Below, piece after piece: positions 1 through 8,856 of a stretch of 64,000 bases of DNA. The stretch covers positions 1,612,001 through 1,676,000 of the forward strand of contig CAWBUL010000004.1 in NCBI GenBank assembly GCA_963791885.1. The letters run 5' to 3'. Under the pieces are notes generated by a model. The model saw only the letters and a program-made list of their open reading frames with translations, did no database searches and was not told the DNA's origin. Made by a program: the position numbers and the translations under genes. Position 1 is the stretch's first letter; each line of letters opens with the position of its first letter. This stretch comes from CAVSUZ01 sp963791885. Its GTDB lineage: Bacteria; Pseudomonadota; Alphaproteobacteria; Acetobacterales; Acetobacteraceae.

Positions 1-1171
1 CATCCATTTTATACAGCACCCAGGCGGCACCTGGGTCGTGCAGCACGGCGCGGGTGCGATCGATCAGGTCGTTGAAGTCCACCAGCGCGCCGATCGATTT
101 GCGATCCGCATAGGCCCGCATCACCGGAATCGCCAGGCGCACCAGCGCGTCCGAGATCGTTGCGACCTCCAGCGCCAGACAGGCGTCCTCGACCTCCAAG
201 ATACGCTCAGCTTCCTTGACGAAACTGTCCGCCAGCGCGGGCTGCTGGCCCAGCAGTTTTTCGTTTACGAACGTGGTGTCGCTGAAGCGCTCGCCATCCT
301 TCTTGATGAAACTTCCATGCCACTCGTGCCATCGCTCCGCGCGCTGCGGATGCTCATGATCCAGCCACGCCAGGATGGCCTGGGCGCGTGCCGCGCATCT
401 TGTCGATCCCCGTGCCGCGACGATCTCCGCCGCTGTTCGCAACGCGTCTTCATGCGGGCAGCCACAGGACGCTGCGATCACTGCCGCCCGATGCTCCGCG
501 GTGATGCCAAGCGCGCGTCGCTGTGCCGCGGCGATCCGATCAGGACCCAGCGCAAGCAGACGTTGCGCGCGTTCGCGGTCCCCGCCGATCTGCTCGATCA
601 GTTCACCAAGCTGCGCGAGATTCGCCTGCGGCGACAGCACGTCCAGGACATCCGGCGCGGCTTCGGCCAATACGTGTTCGCGTGCATCCGACCAGGCATT
701 CGCGACCTCGGCGTCCTCGATCAGCTGGAAGTGCGGTGACAGTGCGGCCTCCAGCGGAAAGCGCCGCAGCAGCGACTGACAGAACGCATGGATGGTGCCG
801 ATCCGCATCCCGCCGGGAAGATCGAGCACCGTGGTGAACAGGTCGCGGGCCCGGCGCAGCACATCCGAATCGGGATAGACTTGCAGCCTCCGCAGTTCCG
901 TCGCCAGCGCCGCATCGTCCATCCGCACCCAATCGCCGAGCTGCCGTTGCAATCTCAACGACATCTCCGCCGCCGCTGCCTTGGTGAAGGTCAGGCACTG
1001 GATGCGCTCCGGCGACACACCGTGCAGCATCAGCCGGAGCAGGCGATCGGTGAGCAGCTTGGTCTTGCCCGAGCCGGCGGAGGCCGCGACGAACGCCGAA
1101 ACCTCCGGGTTCGAGGCGGCAAGCTGCGCCGCCGTCGCGGTGTCGCGTGGCGTGCCCGTCTCTGCGTTCAT
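1..1171 (-). CDS. addA: AddA helicase-nuclease subunit, 5' part only
   Basis: N-terminal ~390 residues of the AddA subunit of the AddAB (RecBCD-like) double-strand-break repair helicase-nuclease; the rest lies beyond the left edge. A superfamily I (UvrD-like) Walker A motif, ASAGSGKTKLL, sits near residues 30-40, followed by QCLTFTKAAAAEM (motif Ia) and RIGTIHAFCQSLLRRFP, both typical of AddA. The start ATG (1169-1171) overlaps the addB stop in an ATGA, so the two subunits are translationally coupled with addB first, the usual alphaproteobacterial order. The C-terminal nuclease domain cannot be seen. Confidence 0.93.
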   Translation of the reverse strand, partial: MNAETGTPRDTATAAQLAASNPEVSAFVAASAGSGKTKLLTDRLLRLMLHGVSPERIQCLTFTKAAAAEMSLRLQRQLGDWVRMDDAALATELRRLQVYPDSDVLRRARDLFTTVLDLPGGMRIGTIHAFCQSLLRRFPLEAALSPHFQLIEDAEVANAWSDAREHVLAEAAPDVLDVLSPQANLAQLGELIEQIGGDRERAQRLLALGPDRIAAAQRRALGITAEHRAAVIAASCGCPHEDALRTAAEIVAARGSTRCAARAQAILAWLDHEHPQRAERWHEWHGSFIKKDGERFSDTTFVNEKLLGQQPALADSFVKEAERILEVEDACLALEVATISDALVRLAIPVMRAYADRKSIGALVDFNDLIDRTRAVLHDPGAAWVLYKMD

Positions 1172-4125
1172 TCTTCGTCTCTCGCGGCGGCCCATTCGGC
1201 CACGCGCGCCAATTGCGCAAAGTCGCTGCGGACGGGTGCGAGGCCCGGATGCGGCTGTGCCAGATAGGGCGTATCCGGATCGTCAAAGAGCGCAATCAGT
1301 TCCCGTAGTCTGTCCGCTGCCAGCCGCACGACATCGGCCACGCGCGCTGCATCTCGCTTGAACAACGTAAACACTTCGCCGGGCTCGGCCCGGCCCGTCA
1401 GTTTCCAGTACGCGAGTTCGTCCACGGTACCGTGCACATCGGCGAATGCGCCAGCCTCGGCCATGGCTGCCTCCAGCGGAAGCTGCGGCGCCCGGCCGTC
1501 TTCGACCTCGCCCTGCTTGGGCACACGTCCGGTCTTGTAATCCAGGATGCTGATGGTTCCATCGTGCCGGCGCTCGATGCGGTCGGCGCGACCTCTCAGC
1601 ACGAAATCCTTCGCCGGTTCCCACCGTCCCGACACCTCCGTCAGCAGCGCCTCCCACCCCCCATCCGCCCGTCGCTCCTGCTCGGTCGCAGCGACGAAGC
1701 CGGCGATCCGCTCCAGTCGGGGCGCCCACCACCGCATCAGTGCCGGACGCAGCCGTGCGGCGGCCAGAGCCGTCAGCATGGCCGTCCGCAGCCGATCTGC
1801 CGGATCGGCTGGCCAGCCGGCCGCAGCCTCCTGCAGGAAAATCTGCATGCCGTGATGCACCAGCTGTCCGTAATCCGCGGCGTCCGTATCCTCCTCGAGT
1901 TCATCGAGCGGCCGGAGTTTCAGCACATGGCGGGCGTGGATCGCATACGGATCGCGAATCCAGGTCTCGATCTCCGTAACGCTCAGCGTGCGCGGGCGCA
2001 GGCGTAGCGGCGGCCGGGGACGGGGCGGGGCCACCGGACACGGTGGTCCGGCCGGCTGGTCCAGTCCGCGCGCCCACTCAGCCGCCTCGTGCTGAGGCAG
2101 CGCCTGCTCGCCCAGCGCGGCATTGAGCCGCACGAGCCATCGCGCCGGCACGGCAGGCGCGCGGTCCCGCCGCTTCGGCGCCGACAGCACGACAGTGGAC
2201 GCAGCGCAGGCGGCACCGACGAAGTCATGCGCAGCCTGGCCCACCAGACGTTCGGGCGGGGGAAGGCCGATGGCGTCCCGCATCGGCCGGGACAGCCACG
2301 GCCCCGGATCGGGCAGGGGAGGCCACACCCCTTCCACCAAGCCCCCCAGCACCATAATCTCGACGCTTTGGAGCCGCGCTTCCAGCAATCCCCAGATGAA
2401 GACGCGGGGATGCTCTGCGCCGCGCCGGCCCCGCAGCGCCCGGCGGGTGCGCACGACGACGCCCTGCAGCGCCGCATCGAGCAGCCCGGGAAGATGCTCG
2501 GGTGGCTGGGCTGGCACCGCGTCGAAGGCGCGCAAAACGCTGGTGAGGTGGGTCGCCAGCGCGTCCCCTTCCTCCATCGACCAGATCCGCGTGGCGCCGG
2601 GGTCGCGATCCGTCGCAGCCAGCAGTTCGGCGCTTTCGATCAGGGCGCCGAGCCAGGCGGCCGGGGATTCTTCGACCGCGGCAACCATGCGCAGCAGCGG
2701 CGCCAGCCGGCGTTCCAGCCGGGCGAGCAGATCGGCGGCTTCGGGCGATTGCCGATGAGCCTGAGCCAATGCTTGACGCAGCCCGTTGATCCCGCCCGCC
2801 GGACGCGGTCCGCGCAGGCAGACACGCTCCAACGCCCGCGCGGCCGCCCGGCAGGCAGGCGGATCGAGGCCCAGCGCCGCCATCGGGTGCTTCAGCAGCG
2901 CAAGCAACGGCACCGGTGCAAGCTCTGCGGCCACAGCCTGAGAGAGCAGGCGCAGGAACACCGCGGGCGGGGTTTCGCTGAGCGGTTCGCCCGCGCTGTC
3001 ATCCGCAATCACGCCGAAGCGGGCGAGTGCCGCCGCGACCGCTCCGGCCAGCGCGCGGTCTGGCGTCACCAGTGCGGCGCGTGCCCCGGGCGTTTCCAGC
3101 GCATCGCGCAAAATCAACGCGATCGCGGTTGCCTCTTGCTGCTCGTCGTCCGCGCTCAGCGACCAGATCTGTTTTGGCCGCTCTGGCTCATTCAACGGGG
3201 CGAAGGCGCCGGTCGGGCGCAGGGCTTGGTGCAGGATCGCTGGGCGGGACGGCGGAACGGCGCTGTTCGTCACCAAGGGCCATGCCCGCACCTGCTCGCG
3301 CGTCACCTCGAGCATGCTCAGCAGATCGCGCATGCCGGCCTGAGGGTGCACAGAAGTCAGCGCGCGCCACGCCCCCGGATCCATGGCGGTGTCGAGACCC
3401 GGCAACAGCACCGCGCCGTGCGGCAGGTCGGCCACGACGCGCGCGAGATGCGTCAGGGCAGCGTAGGGGGCGGTGATGCCGGCCAGGAGCACGCGGTGGG
3501 TCGGCGGGTCGCGCTCCCACGCGGCAGCTTGGGCATGAAGCAGCGCCACCGCGCGCGCGCCCGGGTCCATGGCGGCCCGTTCCACCAACCACGCGGGCCA
3601 CGCCTGGGTGACGATGCTGAGGAACTGCAGCGTTTTCTGCCAGTGCTCGGCGTAATCCGGGGCGGCGGCGCGGGGCAGGGCGTCTTTCAGCGTTATCTCG
3701 GCGCGTGCGGCCTCGTCCATCAGGTCCGCAAGTTCGGTGGCGAGCGGCCAGGCACCATCGGCGAAGCGTGGTGCGCCGCTGTCGCCGCGCATCGCCAGGA
3801 TCAGGCGGGCGAGATGTGCGATCCGCTCCAGCGGATCGATGGCGGGTAGAAGCTCGAGCGTGCCTGCGAGCGCCAACGGTGTTTCGTCCAGCGCGCCGAT
3901 GGCAACGATGCGCGGCAGAAGCAGCGCCCGGCCGTTCGAGACGCGGAGGAACGCTTCGGCGAGGGCGCGCGCGGCACGGCGGGTTGGAAGGAGGATGATG
4001 CCATCGGCGACGCGCATCGGGTCACTGCCCGCATCGGCCAGCCACTCCGCCGCGATGGCATCGAGGAATGGGATGTGCGGCGGGAGAGTAAAGAGGTTCA
4101 TGCCGGTAACGCGCGAATCACTCAC
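1168..4125 (-). CDS. addB: AddB subunit of double-strand break repair complex
   Basis: 985-residue AddB, the partner of AddA in end resection and Chi-like recognition. The N-terminus carries a degenerate helicase-like region (ILLPTRRAARALAEAFLRV near residue 45). The C-terminus carries a PD-(D/E)XK nuclease block with ILDYKTG near residue 860 and a following QLPLEAAMA segment typical of this nuclease fold. Length matches alphaproteobacterial AddB. It overlaps addA by 4 bp. The first Met (4123-4125) gives MSDSRVTGMNLFTLPPHIPF; the internal Met nine residues in is also a plausible start, because conserved sequence begins there. Confidence 0.93.
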   Translation of the reverse strand: MSDSRVTGMNLFTLPPHIPFLDAIAAEWLADAGSDPMRVADGIILLPTRRAARALAEAFLRVSNGRALLLPRIVAIGALDETPLALAGTLELLPAIDPLERIAHLARLILAMRGDSGAPRFADGAWPLATELADLMDEAARAEITLKDALPRAAAPDYAEHWQKTLQFLSIVTQAWPAWLVERAAMDPGARAVALLHAQAAAWERDPPTHRVLLAGITAPYAALTHLARVVADLPHGAVLLPGLDTAMDPGAWRALTSVHPQAGMRDLLSMLEVTREQVRAWPLVTNSAVPPSRPAILHQALRPTGAFAPLNEPERPKQIWSLSADDEQQEATAIALILRDALETPGARAALVTPDRALAGAVAAALARFGVIADDSAGEPLSETPPAVFLRLLSQAVAAELAPVPLLALLKHPMAALGLDPPACRAAARALERVCLRGPRPAGGINGLRQALAQAHRQSPEAADLLARLERRLAPLLRMVAAVEESPAAWLGALIESAELLAATDRDPGATRIWSMEEGDALATHLTSVLRAFDAVPAQPPEHLPGLLDAALQGVVVRTRRALRGRRGAEHPRVFIWGLLEARLQSVEIMVLGGLVEGVWPPLPDPGPWLSRPMRDAIGLPPPERLVGQAAHDFVGAACAASTVVLSAPKRRDRAPAVPARWLVRLNAALGEQALPQHEAAEWARGLDQPAGPPCPVAPPRPRPPLRLRPRTLSVTEIETWIRDPYAIHARHVLKLRPLDELEEDTDAADYGQLVHHGMQIFLQEAAAGWPADPADRLRTAMLTALAAARLRPALMRWWAPRLERIAGFVAATEQERRADGGWEALLTEVSGRWEPAKDFVLRGRADRIERRHDGTISILDYKTGRVPKQGEVEDGRAPQLPLEAAMAEAGAFADVHGTVDELAYWKLTGRAEPGEVFTLFKRDAARVADVVRLAADRLRELIALFDDPDTPYLAQPHPGLAPVRSDFAQLARVAEWAAARDEE

Positions 4126-4214
4126 TTCCGCTCAGCGTCCGACCGCTTGTACCTCAATGGAGGCCACAATAAGCAAACGAAATCTTGGTCGAGAATAAAT
4201 CGGCCACTGCCGAT

Positions 4215-4571
4215 TCACGCGGCCGCTGACGATGGCGGCATCGTCTCATATGTACCGGTCGCGAGATCCACACGTAACGTGCGGACAATCGGCTCGGGCC
4301 TGACCTCACGCCCGTCCCGCACCAATCGGATCAGCCTGTGCTTCGCCAGCACTTGCAGAGATCGCGAGACATTCGGCTGCGCCCGTCCCGTCAGCGCCAC
4401 CAAATCAGTGACACTCGCCGGCTGCTCACGCAGTATAACTCCCAGCAGATCAAGCGCGTCACGCGACAGGGCAGCGAGCAGGGGGGCCGCTGGCAGTGGC
4501 GAAGCCCGGCGCTCGCCACGGGCGACCCCCCGCATTTCCTCCCGCAACTCATTCAGCGGGGTCCGTGTCAT
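4215..4571 (-). CDS. TumA-type HTH antitoxin (HVO_A0114 family)
   Basis: About 118 residues with a winged helix-turn-helix: LSRDALDLLGVILREQPASVTDLVALTGRAQPNVSRSLQVLAKHRLIR. This resembles the HVO_A0114-family DNA-binding proteins that pair with TumE-family (DUF6516) toxins. I start it at the ATG at 4569-4571, which overlaps the 3' end of the toxin frame by 23 bp and matches the family's usual N-terminus (MTRTPLNELREEM). A longer frame to 4658 exists but reads through toxin codons in another frame. Expected role: bind and neutralise the toxin and repress the pair's promoter through the inverted repeat at 4962-4980. Family assignment is from memory of the pairing, not a search. Confidence 0.7.
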   Translation of the reverse strand: MTRTPLNELREEMRGVARGERRASPLPAAPLLAALSRDALDLLGVILREQPASVTDLVALTGRAQPNVSRSLQVLAKHRLIRLVRDGREVRPEPIVRTLRVDLATGTYETMPPSSAAA

Positions 4572-4954
4572 CGTCGCCCTCCATCTCCAACTCGACGTCG
4601 TCCGCTTCAAATTCGAACGCTGCGCCTTCCTGCCGGCAGGCTTGCTCAACGGCAGCAAAGAAGTCGCAGATCAGTTCATCAGTGCCTCGAAAGTCATAGG
4701 GCACAAGTTCTCCGGTGCGCCGGAACCGATGCCGGTGGTCGTAAGCCTGTGCACGTGGGATGCCGTGCGCGTTTGTCGAAGCCCAAAAGTCGTGTCCCGT
4801 CCGCATCCTGCAACGTGAAGGCGTATTTGATGCCATGCGGTCGAACCGTTGTTGCCGTGACCTCGGCGACCCGGAACCGGATGGACCATCCGTTCACCAA
4901 CCAATATCGCCGGTGGTCATAGTCCAGAAGGCGACGGATGGCCTCGTCAGACAT
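4549..4954 (-). pseudogene. TumE-family toxin (DUF6516), 1-nt frameshift
   Basis: Composite of two frames. Frame one, from ATG 4952-4954, reads MSDEAIRRLLDYDHRRYWLV through ADGTRLLGFD. The second frame continues NAHGIPRAQAYDHRHRFRRTGELVPYDF and ends in an acidic tail at 4549. Together they give about 134 residues, with the KYAFTLQD...LLGFDNAH...YDHRH pattern of TumE-type toxins. Removing one base from the T run at 4772-4774 (AAA on the coding strand) joins the frames exactly. Either the toxin is inactivated, leaving an orphan antitoxin, or this is a sequencing indel. A TTG at 4967-4969 is an alternative start but lies inside the operator. Confidence 0.7.
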
Positions 4955-4961
4955 TCCAGAA

Positions 4962-4980
4962 TATATCAATGAATGATATA
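4962..4980. promoter_or_regulatory. Palindromic operator of the TumE/TumA pair
   Basis: Perfect inverted repeat TATATCA-ATGAA-TGATATA centred about 17 bp upstream of the toxin ATG. It is the only AT-rich stretch nearby and would cover the promoter or ribosome-binding region. Toxin-antitoxin pairs with an HTH antitoxin are usually autorepressed through such a site; that role here is inferred. Confidence 0.6.
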
Positions 4981-5026
4981 CATTGCAAGGGTCGAATCTC
5001 CCCCAGGCACCCGGCGCCGCCTCTCA

Positions 5027-6233
5027 TCACGAGCCCTGAGACCGGACCGCCCCACCCCTCGCCACCAGCGCCTCCACCTCCGCCGCGCTCAGCCCCGCCT
5101 CCCGCAGCACCGCCGCCGTATCCGCACCCAGCGGCCGTGCCGGAGGACCTAGCGCCGCCGCTTCCCCATCCCACAACACCGTCGGCCGGATTGACCGGAT
5201 CGGCCCCTCCTGCGGATGTGCCTCCTCCACCACCAGCCCGACCGCCCGCAGATGCCGATCGTCGGTCAGAAGTCTCCAACGTGTGGCAGATCGCCGCCGG
5301 CACATCCGCCGCCTCGAACAATGCCAGCCACGCCGCCGTCGTCCGCACCAACAGCGCCTCCCGCCGCAGTGCGAACCAGTCCGAAGCGTGTCGGAACCGG
5401 TCCGCCACCGACCCGAACCGCGCGTCCGCCAGCAACTCCGCCCGCCCGATCGCGGTCAGGAACCCGCGTACCTGCGCATCGGTGTTGGCAGTGACCGTCA
5501 TCCATCCATCCGCCGTCTTCAGCGCCTGGTTATTCGGATCCAGCACCCGCGCGTCGCCAGCCCGCCCGCGCGGTGGGACGAACGCTGCCGGCCCGAGATT
5601 CTCCTGCAGCACGAAGGCCGCCGTCGTCTCGTGCATCGGCACCTCGATGGCGCAGCCTTCGCCGGTCCGTTCGCGACGGAACAGAGCCGCAACGATGGCG
5701 CCTGCCGTGATCTCCCCTGTCACGTGATCGCACAGCAGCAAAGGCGCGAAACGCGGCGTGCCGTCGCGCCGTTCGGACAATCCCGCCACCCCCGAAACCG
5801 ATTGGATAACCGTGTCATACGCGGGCTTGCCGCGATACGGACCGCCGGGTCCGAAGCCGCTGATCGTGCAATGGATCAAGCGCGGCCGGGACGCCCGCGT
5901 GCTGTCCGCATCCAGTCCCAGCCGCGCCAGTGCGTCGGGCCGCATGTTGGAAACGAACACGTCGCAGCCATCCAGCACGCGCAGCAGCGCCTCCCGCGCT
6001 GCCTGCTGCTTCAGATCAAGGCAGATCGCCCGCTTCTTGCGATTGAAGTGCAGGTACTTGCCGGAATGCTGGCCGGACGGCGAAGGCCCGCCCAAGCTGC
6101 GCAGCACGTCCCCGCCGGGCGCCTCTAGCTTGATGACCTCCGCGCCGTAATCAGCGAGCCGCAGCGTGCAGGATGGGCCCACCACCACGGACGTGAGGTC
6201 CAGGATGCGAATCCCCTCCAGTGCCGATCCCAT
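5027..6233 (-). pseudogene. CoA-transferase family III (CaiB/BaiF), 1-nt frameshift
   Basis: Family III CoA-transferase, which moves CoA between acyl-CoA and a carboxylic acid. The ATG at 6231-6233 follows a GAGGGCGGG ribosome-binding site and gives MGSALEGIRILDLTSVVVGP, then ADYGAEVIKLEAPGGD, then PAYDTVIQSVSG, all family hallmarks. The frame is lost after VPAAICHTLE and resumes as LLTDDRHLRAVGL through the normal C-terminus at 5027 when one base near 5273 is removed. Without that correction the C-terminus becomes a Gly/Ala-rich nonsense tail running to 4947. The composite is about 400 residues, normal for the family. The lesion could be real or a sequencing error. Confidence 0.8.
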
Positions 6234-6383
6234 GCAATCCCGCCCTCGATTCTTGTTTCGCGCGCAGCCGCCACACCAAACCTGCGCGCGGCATAACCAG
6301 CTTCCGGCGGAACCTAGTGGTCCGATCCCGACGCTCGAGTCCCTCAAGCGTCGGGTGAATCGGCCCACCAAATAAAGCCTAGG

Positions 6384-6421
6384 GGATGGAACCTGACGGC
6401 TCTTTCCGTCAGATTCCATCC
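6384..6421. terminator. Intergenic hairpin between methyltransferase and CoA-transferase genes
   Basis: A 16-bp stem (GGATGGAACCTGACGG against CCGTCAGATTCCATCC, one mismatch) with a six-base loop. On the minus strand it lies 23 bp past the methyltransferase stop and is followed by a moderately T-rich stretch (CTTTATTT). It probably ends or attenuates transcription before the downstream CoA-transferase gene. No long T-tract, so a plain structural or processing role is possible. Confidence 0.5.
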
Positions 6422-6426
6422 ACTAG

Positions 6427-6460
6427 CTATGCCCGTTTCCTGGCTATGCCCGTTTCCTGG
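6427..6460. repeat. 17-bp perfect tandem duplication at a gene end
   Basis: CTATGCCCGTTTCCTGG occurs twice in direct tandem (6427-6443 and 6444-6460). The second copy carries the methyltransferase stop codon, so the duplication extends the 3' flank without changing the protein. It resembles a recent slippage duplication, like the 16-bp one at 56348. Confidence 0.8.
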
Positions 6461-7316
6461 CGGCGAAGACGATTGCCCCTGGGCCGATGATTCCACAACC
6501 CGGCACGAACAGCCGATGCAGCCGAACAGCGAAGCCGATCGCGCGAAGGCGCTCGAGCATCTCGTAGCCGAAGATGCGCCAGACCAGCGTGCCGTCCTGC
6601 GGCCGGATCGGATCTTCGTGATACAGCGCGGGCGCCAGCAGAACGGGACGGCCGCCGCGCAAGACAGCGCGTACGTCATCCGCCTCCGCTTCATGGAACG
6701 GCACGGTGAAGACGTGCCATCCGCCGGGCCGCAGCACACGGTAGATCTCTCGGTGCGCCGCATAGGCGTCCGGCACATGCTCCAGCACGTCGCTGCTCAG
6801 CATGATGTCGATCGACGCATCGGCGAAGCTGAGCGCCTGCAGATCCTCATGCCGCGTGCCGTTGACCGTCGAGCCGCCCTCATGCTCCGGCCCCCAATAT
6901 TCCGTCGCGATATAGGCGGGGTGCGACGACAGGACCGCGTGAACCGGACCATTGGCCTCCGTATTCACGATGAGCATGCCGGCTGGCGGGATCAGTGCAC
7001 CGGCGCCGGGCACGCCCAAAATCTGGCGCAGGACGAATCCGATCTGACGCTGACGGTTGGTTGCCCCGCAACCGCCGCAGCGCCCGGCCTCCCTCGGGTT
7101 GTCGCCGAAGGCGCCGAACTGCACGGCGGCGCCACAGACAGGGCAGGTGCCCTCCAGCGGGTCGCCCGCTATCACCGCACGCTCCAGCCGCGCTGCGGCC
7201 GGCAACCGGTGCCGCAGCCGATCCATCGCGCGCCACGCCCGCGGCGGCACCCAGTTGCCTGGCCACACGCTTCGTGCTTTGCCCAGCGCAGAAAATTCCG
7301 ACGGGAGAAGCGGCAT
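6444..7316 (-). CDS. Class I SAM-dependent methyltransferase with Zn-ribbon
   Basis: 290 residues. A CPVCG...CGGCG pair near residues 58-84 looks like a small zinc ribbon. A class I methyltransferase core follows: DLQALSFADASIDIMLSSDVLEHVPD (motif IV region) and REIYRVLRPGGWHVFTVPF. The substrate is unknown; such proteins often modify sugars or small molecules. The ATG at 7314-7316 shares a CATG palindrome with the start codon of the divergent acyl-CoA ligase gene, leaving no promoter between them. The true start may therefore be the internal Met at 7226 (MDRLRHRLP), which keeps all recognised domains. Confidence 0.75.
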   Translation of the reverse strand: MPLLPSEFSALGKARSVWPGNWVPPRAWRAMDRLRHRLPAAARLERAVIAGDPLEGTCPVCGAAVQFGAFGDNPREAGRCGGCGATNRQRQIGFVLRQILGVPGAGALIPPAGMLIVNTEANGPVHAVLSSHPAYIATEYWGPEHEGGSTVNGTRHEDLQALSFADASIDIMLSSDVLEHVPDAYAAHREIYRVLRPGGWHVFTVPFHEAEADDVRAVLRGGRPVLLAPALYHEDPIRPQDGTLVWRIFGYEMLERLRAIGFAVRLHRLFVPGCGIIGPGAIVFAARKRA

Positions 7317-8847
7317 GACCGACTATCCGGCCAGCACGGTGAATGAACTCTTAGCGCAGACCGCGGCCGGCGCTCCCGCCATCGGTGCCCCCGGCCGGCC
7401 CTGGATGACCCATGCGGGGCTGCGTGCGCAGATGCAGCAGACGGTCGATGCGCTGAACGCAATCGGTATCGGCCGCAACGATCGCGTGGCCATCGTGCTG
7501 CCGAACGGGCCGGAGATGGCCTGCGCCTTCATCGCCATCGCCGCAGGCGCCACCACCGCGCCGCTCAACCCGGCATACCGGACCGAGGAATTCGCGTTCT
7601 ATCTGGCCGACCTGAACGCCAAGGCGCTGGTGATCGGGGAGGGGATGGAAAGCCCCGCCCGCGCGGTGGCCGAAGCGACGAACATTCCCATCGTAGAGCT
7701 GATCGCGGGCGATGGCGCAGCCGGCACTTTCACCCTGCGCGCGCCGGATAGCATGCGCGGCGCGCCGTCGCGAACGGGTCTCGCGGAGGCCGACGATGTG
7801 GCGCTAGTCCTGCACACCTCGGGCACCACCTCCCGCCCCAAGATCGTGCCGCTGCGGCATGTGAACATCATCGCCTCCGCCACGCATATCCGCAACACGC
7901 TGCGTCTGACGGCGGATGATGTCTGCCTCAACATCATGCCGCTGTTTCACATCCACGGCTTGATCGCGGCGACGCTTTCCAGTCTCGGTGCCGGCGCCTC
8001 GGTGTTCTGCTCGTCAGGCTTCAATGCGTTCCGCTTCTTCACCTGGTTCCAGGAAGCGAACCCCACCTGGTGGACCGCCGTCCCTACCATGCACCAGACC
8101 ATTCTCGGCCTCGCCGGGCGGCACGAAGAGACCATCCGCAAGGGTCGCCTCCGCTTCATTCGTTCCTCTTCCTCCTCCCTGCCGCCGCAGGTGATGGAGG
8201 AGATGGAGCGTGTGTTCGGCGTTCCCGTCATCGAGTTCTACGGCATGACGGAGGCCGCGCATCAGATGACCTCCAACCCGCTGCCGCCCGCAAAGCGCTA
8301 CCCGGGCTCGGTCGGCATCGCCGCCGGCCCCGACGTTCGCACCATGGATGAGGACGGCAATCTCCTGGCGCCCGGCGAACTGGGTGAGATCGTCATCCGC
8401 GGCCGCGACGTCACCGCCGGCTATGAGAACAACCCGGAGGCCAACGCGAAGGCCTTCACCAATGGCTGGTTCCGCACCGGCGACCAGGGCATCATCGATC
8501 AGGATGGTTATCTCCGCCTCACCGGCCGTTTGAAGGAACTGATCAATCGCGGTGGCGAAAAGATCAGCCCGATCGAAGTGGACGTCGTGCTGATGGACCA
8601 TCCGGCGGTGGAGCAGTGCCTGACTTTCGCGATGCCCCATCCGATGCTGGGCGAGGAAGTCGCTGCCGCCATCGTGCTGCGGGAGGGTCTCGAAGCCGCC
8701 GAACACGAGCTGCGTGACTTCGTCGCGGGTCGCCTCGCGCAGTTCAAGGTGCCGCGCAAAATCATCTTTCTCGAGGAAATCCCCAAAGGCGCGACAGGCA
8801 AGCTGCAGCGTATCGGCCTGGCGGAGAAGCTCGGCCTGACGGGATAA
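7315..8847 (+). CDS. AMP-dependent acyl-CoA synthetase/ligase
   Basis: 510 residues starting at ATG 7315 behind a clear GGGAGAAG ribosome-binding site. It is an ANL superfamily enzyme that adenylates a carboxylic acid and transfers it to CoA. Signature motifs are LHTSGTTSRPKIVPLRH (P-loop), VIEFYGMTEAAHQM (A5), WFRTGDQGIIDQDGYLRLTGRLKELINRGGEKISP (A7-A8) and the C-terminal catalytic Lys in KGATGKLQR. Overall features resemble oxalyl-CoA-synthetase or medium-chain ligase relatives, but the acid cannot be named. It heads a co-directional set with the ketopantoate-reductase-like and inositol-dehydrogenase-like genes (10-bp gap, then ATGA overlap). Confidence 0.9.
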   Translation: MTDYPASTVNELLAQTAAGAPAIGAPGRPWMTHAGLRAQMQQTVDALNAIGIGRNDRVAIVLPNGPEMACAFIAIAAGATTAPLNPAYRTEEFAFYLADLNAKALVIGEGMESPARAVAEATNIPIVELIAGDGAAGTFTLRAPDSMRGAPSRTGLAEADDVALVLHTSGTTSRPKIVPLRHVNIIASATHIRNTLRLTADDVCLNIMPLFHIHGLIAATLSSLGAGASVFCSSGFNAFRFFTWFQEANPTWWTAVPTMHQTILGLAGRHEETIRKGRLRFIRSSSSSLPPQVMEEMERVFGVPVIEFYGMTEAAHQMTSNPLPPAKRYPGSVGIAAGPDVRTMDEDGNLLAPGELGEIVIRGRDVTAGYENNPEANAKAFTNGWFRTGDQGIIDQDGYLRLTGRLKELINRGGEKISPIEVDVVLMDHPAVEQCLTFAMPHPMLGEEVAAAIVLREGLEAAEHELRDFVAGRLAQFKVPRKIIFLEEIPKGATGKLQRIGLAEKLGLTG

Positions 8848-8856
8848 AGACGCCGG

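Noticed and set aside
2089..3849. 586-residue plus-strand frame over addB
   Set aside because: Antisense shadow of addB in GC-rich DNA; no family motifs and Arg/Gln-rich composition.
4947..5026. Gly-rich C-terminus of the uncorrected CoA-transferase frame
   Set aside because: Out-of-frame tail after the indel near 5273; the conserved end is in the other frame and stops at 5027.
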